In this document: positions 1-5,561 of the stretch, piece after piece
How positions within the stretch are numbered: the first letter of the stretch is position 1
How the letters are laid out: the number at the start of each line of letters is the position of its first letter
NCBI GenBank assembly: GCA_018667995.1
Contig: JABIQT010000200.1
Span: 1-5,815 of the forward strand
DNA: 5,815 nt
Reading direction: 5' to 3'
From: Candidatus Latescibacterota bacterium
Lineage (GTDB): Bacteria > JAAXHH01 > JABIQT01
Translations under genes and position numbers: made by a program
Notes under the pieces: model-generated
What the model saw: only the letters and a program-made list of their open reading frames with translations
Databases searched by the model: none
What the model was told of the DNA's origin: nothing

Positions 1-666
1 CCGGCCAACTCCTATTTCAAGGTAGGCCAGATGTACATGCCCTATGGCCTTCGCGTATGGGACCGTGAATCCTTCCTTCTGACGAAGACTGGTGTGCTCG
101 AGCCCGATTTTGGATTTGAGCTGGGGTTGCAGAAGGGACCGTTCGCCCTGTCGGCAGCAGCGATGAACGCCGAGCCATTTGTGGCAAAGGACACCAACAC
201 CGCGAAGCAGTTCGTGGCGCGTCTGACCTTTGCCTCTAAGTATTTCTGGGGAGGGGGGTCGTTCAACTACAACGGCAAGGCACAGCTGATGGGCGGCGGC
301 TTCGTGGGATTATCCTACGGACCGTTCACCGTGTTGCATGAGACAGACGTGCTCAAGCTTGATCGGGATTTCTTGACCAAGAACGCCACACAGATCGTAA
401 GCTACAGCGAACTGAACCTGCTACTCCATAAGGGATTCAATGTCAAGGCCGCATTCGATTACTACGATCCGGACGGTGCGCCAGACCCAGGCTTGCTGGT
501 CGCCCACAAAGAGAGACGGTACCGGTTCGGCATCGAACCGGTCATTACGCCATTTTTTCAAACCCGGATCTTCTATTCAATACATCGCCCGAAGGTACTG
601 CAGGGCGGTACGGCCATTATTGGAAACAACGACCAGCTATTACTCGAAGTGCACGTATTTCTTTAG
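1..666 (+). CDS. Outer-membrane beta-barrel (porin-like) protein, 3' part
   Basis: The frame is open from the first base, so this is the C-terminal 221 residues of a longer protein whose start lies outside the window. An internal ATG at 31 is not a convincing start because the coding pattern continues upstream of it (NSYFKVGQMYMPYGLR). The translation alternates short amphipathic strands rich in aromatic and glycine residues with polar turns, for example FELGLQKGPFALSAAAMN, YFWGGGSFNYNG and GGGFVGLSYGPFTVLHE. It ends in LLLEVHVFL, an alternating hydrophobic last strand with a penultimate Phe, much like a barrel-insertion signal. The segment VGQMYMPYGLRVWDRESF resembles the conserved G-x-x-x-x-PFG-x-R barrel segment of many Gram-negative porin-like proteins. 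Inference: it sits in the outer membrane as a pore or structural barrel, substrate unknown. No family name is assigned. It converges with the SGNH hydrolase gene, 96 bases away. Confidence 0.75.
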   Translation, partial: PANSYFKVGQMYMPYGLRVWDRESFLLTKTGVLEPDFGFELGLQKGPFALSAAAMNAEPFVAKDTNTAKQFVARLTFASKYFWGGGSFNYNGKAQLMGGGFVGLSYGPFTVLHETDVLKLDRDFLTKNATQIVSYSELNLLLHKGFNVKAAFDYYDPDGAPDPGLLVAHKERRYRFGIEPVITPFFQTRIFYSIHRPKVLQGGTAIIGNNDQLLLEVHVFL

Positions 667-708
667 GCATAGTACCGCTTTCAGGTAGCAATCCACAACG
701 GACAAGTT

Positions 709-782
709 GTTCAGGACTGCACAGGTCGGTCGGGCCAACGCAATCATGCCCGTCATATTTCCCTATTCCAGCAGTCCTGAAC
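709..782. repeat. 12-bp perfect inverted repeat enclosing a smaller hairpin, at a convergent gene junction
   Basis: GTTCAGGACTGC (709-720) is the exact reverse complement of GCAGTCCTGAAC (771-782), with 50 bases between the arms. The right arm lies within the last codons of the leftward SGNH hydrolase gene. Inside the loop is a second stem, CGGGC (731-735) with GCCCG (748-752), around a 12-base loop. The position between two convergent genes suggests a bidirectional terminator or a 3'-end stabilising structure. No long U-tract follows either arm, so a classical intrinsic terminator is not shown. Confidence 0.5.
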
Positions 783-1926
783 GCCACAAACGCTCTGCGA
801 TAGCCCGGGCGGCTAGTTCGTGCCCGGGCGCCTTCCAGTGTCGGTTCTCCGAAAACCACAGACTTCCCGTCAACTTTCTCGCGCCTGCCTCCCCGAACGC
901 CTGAGCCAGATCGATCACCGCCACCTGATGCTCATCGGCATGGGCCTTCAACGAGTCTGTCGTCACCGTCCAGGCTTCCGTAGGCGTGCCCAGCATATTC
1001 ATTCCCGGGATCAAGACCAGCACAGCCCTGGCTTCGTGAGATTCTGCAGCCCTGTAAATATCCCCAAGATACCCGGTGGTGGCTCCGAGCATTGCTTGAC
1101 TGACCAACGGAAAATCAATCCGCCGTGTCTGTGAATCGGCATCAGGCGATGGCAGAGCCAGTGTGCCTTGGTCAGAATCGTCCCGGAAGACGAACAGTCG
1201 GCGGTAACGATCCGCCGTAAAGCGATAGGCGTGGGAACGCGCCCAGAGCCATGCTTTGATCGCGGGCAACCACCGGCTACGATCCTCAATTTTCTCTGGA
1301 TCCACGCTCCGTCTGTCATAGAGAAACCCCTCAATCAGGGCAAACCGATCCGGTTCCAGCAGATTATCGGCGAAGTCGTTGATGCCAAAGAATCCGACAA
1401 GCACTATATCAGGCGATAGTTTTAAGCCATCCTCCTCCAGATACCGCAATTCCTGTAGGGTACTATATCCGGGAAATCCAGCGTTGATCACCTCATACCG
1501 CTCCCCTTCTGTGACCTCGTTTAGTTTGCGCTCCAGCTGTTTGGGATAGGATTCAGACGCTTCCACTCCGAAACCAAAAGTGAATGAATCGCCCAGCGTC
1601 ATGATGCGCACCTTGTCCGCGCCTTTGGGGCCATAGGCGCGATCACGCAGCCCCTGAGCACTGATCTTAACATCAATCTCAAATTCCGGATACCAGTGCC
1701 TTCCGCTGTACGAGGGTGTCAAGCGGACGCCACGAACGGGATCGAGCTGCCACATTCCGTTTGGATGAACCATGGCGATTTGAGGATCGAAGAGGCGTAA
1801 GACCACTTCCAGAACCAATAGGAAAGCGAGACCGGATCCGACAAGAAGGCCCAACACCCCCGCGACTGAACGCAGCCGATGGCGTGGCGCATTGTCATTG
1901 ATCGTAGCGCCCTGCGGATTATTCAT
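763..1926 (-). CDS. Membrane-anchored SGNH/GDSL-family hydrolase
   Basis: 387 residues from the chosen ATG. Residues about 18-46 form one N-terminal membrane segment (rich in L, V and G), followed by a domain probably on the periplasmic side. SGNH blocks are visible: GDSF with nucleophile Ser114, NAGFPGYS with Gly150, and GIND with Asn183. Near the C-terminus is ENRHWKAPGHELAA with His363. The Asp usually three residues before the catalytic His is Glu360 here, and Asn361 sits at the -2 position. Family knowledge: SGNH enzymes are esterases, lipases or carbohydrate O-acyl transferases/esterases. Next to a GT39-like gene, a role in trimming or acylating a surface glycan is an inference. The start at 1926 overlaps the upstream stop (ATGAATAA) and has a GGG eight bases before it. 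An ATG at 1941 would add five residues (MRACP) and is the alternative. Confidence 0.85.
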   Translation of the reverse strand: MNNPQGATINDNAPRHRLRSVAGVLGLLVGSGLAFLLVLEVVLRLFDPQIAMVHPNGMWQLDPVRGVRLTPSYSGRHWYPEFEIDVKISAQGLRDRAYGPKGADKVRIMTLGDSFTFGFGVEASESYPKQLERKLNEVTEGERYEVINAGFPGYSTLQELRYLEEDGLKLSPDIVLVGFFGINDFADNLLEPDRFALIEGFLYDRRSVDPEKIEDRSRWLPAIKAWLWARSHAYRFTADRYRRLFVFRDDSDQGTLALPSPDADSQTRRIDFPLVSQAMLGATTGYLGDIYRAAESHEARAVLVLIPGMNMLGTPTEAWTVTTDSLKAHADEHQVAVIDLAQAFGEAGARKLTGSLWFSENRHWKAPGHELAARAIAERLWRSGLLE

Positions 1927-3460
1927 TGGGCACGCCCGCATTGACCTGTCTATGGTCTGTATAGAAGTTGTATATCACTTCGGAAATGGGGTCATCGGAG
2001 AACAGTCGATACGTCCAATGCGGCAGTTTCCAGTCCAGGTAGGGGTAGTGCCCGCTACTGAAGGGAACTACGCTGAGCAGATTGGTACCGATCAATAGCA
2101 CGATCAAGGCGTATCCGACCAGCTTCTGCCGGACAAGTATATGCTCAAGCATATAGGCTCCAGGTATAAACGCAAGGACCACCAGACAGGCGACATAGCG
2201 CGTCCATATACTCGGATAGAGCAGAGAGTAGCCCGCGATTGCCCCCATAACCATGATAACCGGTATGGCCAGCAATTTCGCGTCGCTTGATGTTGTTTTC
2301 CTGAGGCCTTGCACGACCATAAAGGCGCCGGAACACAGGCATATCACGCTCCAGGATCTCGGATCTACGAGCCGATTCTGGAGCCAGCCGCCCCTGTATG
2401 GCCATACAGGGTTCAGGACGCCACTAGCATACCCGCAAAGAACTGCACCGAATGAGCTCTGCATAATCATGAACACCGCCCACAGTCCAATAGCGGTAAA
2501 GAATTGCGGATCCCTTCGCCCACCGGGGCCCAGGCATCCAAGGTAGATAACAGCAAGGACGAATGGTATACCGAGCAGGTTCATTTCAAAGGCCGCCAGA
2601 TGAAGGTTGTTTAAAACCATGATAGGCGCTCGCCTTGACAGAATGTAGCCAATTGTATCGAGAAACCAAATGGGGCCCAGCTGGAGAACGGCGCCCGCAA
2701 GAGTGATACACAGCAAAAGCAGGCAGAACAGAACAGCGACCCTTTTTCGTACAGATGCGGATGTGAATGCCAAAGCGTGGCAGACCAACCCCAGGGCCAC
2801 AGGACAGAAGACGTAGTAGGCCGTGTAGAAAAATAGTAGCGATACTATCGACAGATAGATCAGCGCGAATCGCTTTCGCTCAAGGACCGCCAAATAAGCG
2901 AGTACGAGCAGGAGCGTCATCAGCACAGTAGTGGAGGTGTATCGTGCCTGCCGCATTAGAAAAAGTAGAGGCGCAGAGGTCGCGAATAGCAGAAGGCCTA
3001 TTTGTGGACTCATCCCCGTCGGGAGAAGGCGCCTGGCGCTCGCGTAGAAAACCGGGACCGTAAAGAGACCGATAACGGCAGATGGTAAACGGGCAGCCCA
3101 GATACTGACCCCAAACACGTGAAACGAGAGTGCAGTCAGGTAGATATTGATCCCGGGATAGAGTTGTCTGTAATCGACGATCTCACCGAGAGGAACAAGC
3201 CCGCCGTTTTTCACGAATGATACGAAAAGGCCTAATATGGTAGGATTTTCGGCCAGCAGAATATTGGTCCACTCAATGATTCGTCCTTCATCGGGATCGA
3301 GGGATAGGTCGCCCAGACGATAGAAAAGCAGAAGGCCGACGGCCGCGGTGCACATAAGTGGCAGCAAATGCGCACGCGCTTGCCTTACACACTGCCTATC
3401 AATTCCATCGATGAATCCCATGGCGGGTCTCTTGAGGTATGCGTTTAGAAACTGTTTCAT
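1919..3460 (-). CDS. GT39/ArnT-like integral-membrane glycosyltransferase
   Basis: 513 residues from the ATG at 3460. After a first membrane segment (about residues 31-50) comes LSLDPDEGRIIEW, with Asp57-Glu58 matching the acidic DE motif in the first outer loop of protein mannosyltransferase/ArnT-type GT-C enzymes. It is followed by YPGINIYLTALSFHVFGVS and WAARLPSAVIGLFTVPVFY, a layout typical of this family. About 10-12 hydrophobic helices follow. Such enzymes move a sugar from a polyprenyl-phosphate donor onto lipid, glycan or protein outside the inner membrane; the acceptor here is unknown. The reading frame extends upstream to a TTG at 3670, but those extra residues look non-coding (Arg/Ser rich, several Cys, no membrane segment). 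ATG 3421, preceded by a weak AAGAGA, is the other possible start. The SGNH hydrolase gene overlaps its stop by 8 bases, implying one transcript. Confidence 0.85.
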   Translation of the reverse strand: MKQFLNAYLKRPAMGFIDGIDRQCVRQARAHLLPLMCTAAVGLLLFYRLGDLSLDPDEGRIIEWTNILLAENPTILGLFVSFVKNGGLVPLGEIVDYRQLYPGINIYLTALSFHVFGVSIWAARLPSAVIGLFTVPVFYASARRLLPTGMSPQIGLLLFATSAPLLFLMRQARYTSTTVLMTLLLVLAYLAVLERKRFALIYLSIVSLLFFYTAYYVFCPVALGLVCHALAFTSASVRKRVAVLFCLLLLCITLAGAVLQLGPIWFLDTIGYILSRRAPIMVLNNLHLAAFEMNLLGIPFVLAVIYLGCLGPGGRRDPQFFTAIGLWAVFMIMQSSFGAVLCGYASGVLNPVWPYRGGWLQNRLVDPRSWSVICLCSGAFMVVQGLRKTTSSDAKLLAIPVIMVMGAIAGYSLLYPSIWTRYVACLVVLAFIPGAYMLEHILVRQKLVGYALIVLLIGTNLLSVVPFSSGHYPYLDWKLPHWTYRLFSDDPISEVIYNFYTDHRQVNAGVPNE

Positions 3461-3897
3461 CTGCGGCCGCAGAATAGAAGCACAGGCGTGGTCAAAGATA
3501 GTCCTACAGCAAGCCCCACGCAAGACGGGACCAAGACGTGACGACTCAGGCATGCAGCCGTGAAGTAATCGTCCCCAAGAGCCTCTAAATGAAAACGACT
3601 CGGGGTCACTTCTGGACCTGAGCTTCGAAAATAGCTTTAATTCTCCTGATCTATAGGTGATATTCTGCAAGCATGACCTTTGCCATTTATGCCCAACAGG
3701 ATGAGGCCTTCGCCACGCGTTACCAAACCGGAGTGAGCCCGACCGACCAAACTGTGGCCTGTCCTGACGGGGCGCACCGCATGAGGATCATCGACACCGT
3801 AAGAAACGTGAATTATCGAAGCAGCAGGTAATAGCAACCGTCCAGATCGAGATTTTTCGAATAGATTCTGGCGTAGTGGTAAATAAGGTAATCACAG

Positions 3898-3910
3898 GGG
3901 ATCCTATCCC
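3898..3910 (+). other. Short GC-rich hairpin upstream of the selenoprotein gene
   Basis: GGGAT (3898-3902) pairs perfectly with ATCCC (3906-3910) across the three-base loop CCT. It lies about 130 bases before the start of the selenoprotein gene. There is no T-run after it, so it is not a standard terminator. It could be an operator-like palindrome or chance. Confidence 0.3.
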
Positions 3911-3933
3911 AGATGACAACCAGCGGTACGGTA

Positions 3934-3972
3934 TGGTGCCTCTCTGGCTCCACCAGATTTCCTTCGGCACCA
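3934..3972 (+). other. Nested stem-loop in the leader of the selenoprotein gene
   Basis: The outer stem TGGTGCC (3934-3940) pairs with GGCACCA (3966-3972), 7 bp without mismatch. Inside it, TCTGG (3943-3947) pairs with CCAGA (3953-3957) around the loop CTCCA. The whole element ends 69 bases before the ATG at 4042. If the leader is transcribed this would fold into a two-part hairpin. No T-tract follows, and it does not match a riboswitch class I can name. A regulatory role is inference only. Confidence 0.35.
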
Positions 3973-4041
3973 ATTCAGGGATAGTAGCTTGCCCCTGTGA
4001 CCGTAATGGAAGTCATTTCACCAAGAAACGAACGGACATCT

Positions 4042-5022
4042 ATGAGCCAGGAATTAGTTAACTCGGGTGATCCTGTTGACGAGGTATTCCCGCAAGGACC
4101 TGAGGTCGGAGACATCATACCGGAATTCGGTCTGCTTGACCAGAATGGGACGTTGTTCAACTATCGGCACAACGGACGGAAACGAGCGCTGATTCTCTTT
4201 CACCGAAGCGCATCGTGGTGAGGATTCTGCAAATCGCAGCTGGTTGAGCTGCAAGAGAGCCTTGAAGCATCCCGAAGCAATGGCATACAGATATGTGCGG
4301 TGAGCTACGACACCGTGGAGACTCTGGGAAAGTTCGCTCGCAAATATAACATCACATATCCGCTTCTCTCCGACCCAGACAGCAGGGTCATTGGCGCGTT
4401 CGGAATCATGAACACGAACGTCCCGACCGGCCATGCCTGGTACGGAGTGCCGTTCCCAGGCACCTTCATGGTCGACGAATCAGGCGTGGTCATCGAGAAG
4501 TCGTTCTACGCGGATCATGCCGTAAGGGACTCCGTGGGTAGTATGTTGCGGGAGGGAATGCAGGTAGGTTCCCCTGGAAGCGGAAACACAATCCGAGTCG
4601 AGACTGACCCAGTGACGGTTGTAGCCTCATTCCCGTCTAAGACAATACGCCCCGAACAGGTCCAGATCCTTTCGGTTGAGATCAATATCAGCGAGGGATA
4701 TCATATTAACGGCACACCATTGCCGGATGGATACATACCCACCGCTCTGTCCTTCGAGCCCATAGATGGCCTGGTGTATGGTGACACCGAATACCCGGCA
4801 CCCCTCCGACATTACCTGAAAGTCCTCGACGAGACGCTGCACGTATACGAGGGAACCATCACCCTCAAAACACCGGTCAAGGCTATTGCTGTCAGCACAT
4901 ACGACATAAGGGCGAAGTTGACCTATCAGGCCTGTGACGCCACAGGTTGCCTCCTGCCTCAGGAGATCCCCATCCATCTGCAACTTGAGGGACGCGACAA
5001 TGTTTGGGGCGATCTGGAATAG
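4042..5022 (+). CDS. Redoxin (AhpC/TSA-type) fused to DsbD-N-like domain; probable selenoprotein with in-frame TGA
   Basis: 326 residues if TGA 4219-4221 is read as selenocysteine. Residues about 17-165 are a thioredoxin-fold redoxin: VGDIIPEFGLLDQNG, then the active-site stretch LFHRSASW-U60-GFCKSQLVELQ (UxxC, with Cys63), then SYDTVETLGKFA, YPLLSDPDSRVIGAFGI and PGTFMVDESGVV with a probable cis-Pro139. Residues about 187-318 resemble the DsbD N-terminal domain and end in YQACDATGCLLPQEIPI with Cys298 and Cys303. The same frame continues on both sides of the TGA with no other stop. Family knowledge: close relatives carry Cys at this position, and Sec forms of Prx-like redoxins are known. Expected role: peroxide or thiol-disulfide redox chemistry, with the C-terminal cysteines possibly reducing the selenol site. 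The start at 4042 has a weak GGA five bases upstream; ATG 4006 and GTG 3997 are alternatives. No signal peptide is seen from any of them. The alternative reading is a nonsense-mutated gene. Confidence 0.85.
4219..4221 (+). other. In-frame TGA, predicted selenocysteine codon (Sec60)
   Basis: The codons before and after read S-W-TGA-G-F-C-K. In redoxin relatives this slot is the first, catalytic cysteine of a W-C-x-x-C motif, so TGA replaces precisely the residue that selenocysteine replaces in known selenoproteins. A random nonsense mutation would have no reason to hit that codon, although a single TGC or TGT to TGA change cannot be excluded from sequence alone. Confidence 0.82.
4222..4261 (+). 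promoter_or_regulatory. Putative bacterial SECIS element
   Basis: Immediately 3' of the TGA, GCAGCT (4236-4241) pairs perfectly with AGCTGC (4247-4252) around the five-base loop GGTTG (4242-4246). Twenty bases lie between the TGA and the first loop base. Known bacterial SECIS elements have a small apical loop with G in its first two positions, about 16-37 bases after the UGA; this fits, and the GGU loop start resembles that of E. coli fdhF. A weaker lower stem can form between TTCT (4225-4228) and AGAG (4256-4259). Caution: the stem overlaps codons for the conserved QLVELQ, so it is partly dictated by protein sequence. Confidence 0.72.
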
Positions 5023-5066
5023 CCGCCGGCACCAGCGTTAACCGAACTAGGTATCGGCACACTAAC

Positions 5067-5420
5067 TCACGAGCCGCGTAACGCCTGCGCTATATCATCC
5101 GCAGCTTCCGACACTACACTCATGTCTACCTGATTCGCCACTGCCTCGTATCCTGCCGTCCTGATCATTTTATCCACGCTGGTGCGAACCTGATCCACGG
5201 TCCAGGCTACCGAATCTAGACCGTTCTCCATTTGATGCACTTCGTTCTTCCCCGTGGGATCGTAATGATAATGGGGCGAATCGCGGAAGCAATCGAATCT
5301 CAGAATCTGAATGCGATCGCCATCTACCTCGCCAAATACCAGCAGAGCAGGTCCTCCGTCTGCGCCCAATGTCCTGCTCTCCGCTTCAAACACCAGTCCA
5401 CCTGCCTCGATCGTCTGCAT
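5067..5420 (-). CDS. Small uncharacterised protein with FDCF-PHYHYDP motif
   Basis: 117 residues, acidic, with no signal peptide and no membrane segment, so probably cytoplasmic. I do not recognise a named family. The middle has the striking segment RFDCFRDSPHYHYDPTGKNE, clustering one Cys, two His, aromatic residues and acids. This looks like a conserved core and could hold a metal or ligand, but no function is assigned. Before it are short beta-like stretches (GGLVFEA, ALLVFGEV, RIQILRFD). The C-terminal half (VDQVRTSVDKMIRTAGYEAV onward) looks helical. The ATG at 5420 is well supported: AGGAGG lies eight bases upstream and a near-consensus promoter just beyond. The gene converges with the selenoprotein gene, 44 bases apart, with no clear terminator between them. 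It lies 141 bases downstream of the dioxygenase gene on the same strand. Confidence 0.82.
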   Translation of the reverse strand: MQTIEAGGLVFEAESRTLGADGGPALLVFGEVDGDRIQILRFDCFRDSPHYHYDPTGKNEVHQMENGLDSVAWTVDQVRTSVDKMIRTAGYEAVANQVDMSVVSEAADDIAQALRGS

Positions 5421-5428
5421 GTGTCGTG

Positions 5429-5434
5429 CCTCCT
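5429..5434 (-). promoter_or_regulatory. Strong ribosome binding site
   Basis: On the minus strand, AACAGGAGG precedes the ATG at 5420, with AGGAGG separated from it by eight bases. This fixes the start of the small uncharacterised gene. It is much closer to the Shine-Dalgarno consensus than the sites before the other starts in the window. Confidence 0.85.
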
Positions 5435-5441
5435 GTTATTC

Positions 5442-5510
5442 TCCGATGATGAGTTTCCTTATTGTAGGCGTCTGTCTCGTACCTGTCAAACAAGCTTTGG
5501 AATCATCGGA
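5442..5510. repeat. 9-bp inverted repeat flanking the sigma-70 promoter
   Basis: TCCGATGAT (5442-5450) and ATCATCGGA (5502-5510) are exact reverse complements, 51 bases apart. The -35 and -10 boxes lie between them; one arm is just downstream of the likely transcription start and the other just upstream of the -35 box. The centres are 60 bp apart. Two opposed operator half-sites are possible; chance is the alternative for a 9-bp match. Confidence 0.4.
5461..5489 (-). promoter_or_regulatory. Near-consensus sigma-70 promoter for the small uncharacterised gene
   Basis: Reading the minus strand, TTGACA (5489-5484) is a perfect -35 box. It is followed after exactly 17 bases by TACAAT (5466-5461), a 5/6 match to the -10 box. 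Transcription would start near 5454, giving a leader of roughly 34 bases that carries the strong AGGAGG site. The gene therefore probably has its own strong promoter and does not depend on the dioxygenase gene upstream. Confidence 0.75.
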
Positions 5511-5561
5511 ATTGCGGCCGGTCCTGGGACTCACCCGAAGTAATCGAAACCGGAACATGAT

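Larger units (their letters stand above)
3461..4041. other. Long intergenic region between divergent genes
   Basis: This 581-base stretch separates the leftward glycosyltransferase gene from the rightward selenoprotein gene. I see no convincing gene in it. A 52-codon rightward ATG frame (3673-3831) has only a distant AGGTGA and no recognisable motif. Toward the glycosyltransferase gene, on the minus strand, there is a weak promoter-like pair, TTGCGT (3518-3523) and TATCTT (3495-3500), with a 17-base spacer and only 3/6 and 4/6 consensus matches. Toward the selenoprotein gene there are two stem-loops, listed separately, but no sigma-70 promoter I would defend. Both genes are expected to be transcribed outward from here. 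Confidence 0.6.

Noticed and set aside
3673-3831. A 52-codon rightward ATG frame in the long intergenic region, beginning MTFAIYAQQDEAF.
   Set aside because: No recognisable motif. The AGGTGA is 12 bases from the ATG and there is no promoter. A frame of this length is expected by chance, so it is not called as a gene.
4054-4434. Leftward 126-residue frame opposite the selenoprotein gene.
   Set aside because: It lies antisense to a well-supported redoxin domain and has no family features of its own; it is a reverse-strand shadow.
4300-5022. A free-standing 240-residue protein starting at the GTG at 4300.
   Set aside because: It starts in the middle of the redoxin fold. The same frame continues upstream through the TGA to the rest of the domain, so it is the downstream part of the selenoprotein gene.
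4042-5022. Pseudogene with a nonsense mutation at 4219.
   Set aside because: The only interruption is a TGA exactly at the catalytic Cys codon, with a properly spaced hairpin and intact frames on both sides. It remains the main alternative but is less likely than selenocysteine.
5023-5066. Possible terminator between the convergent selenoprotein and small-protein genes (CCGA/TCGG stem at 5042-5057).
   Set aside because: The stem is only 4 bp with an 8-base loop and no T-run on either strand.
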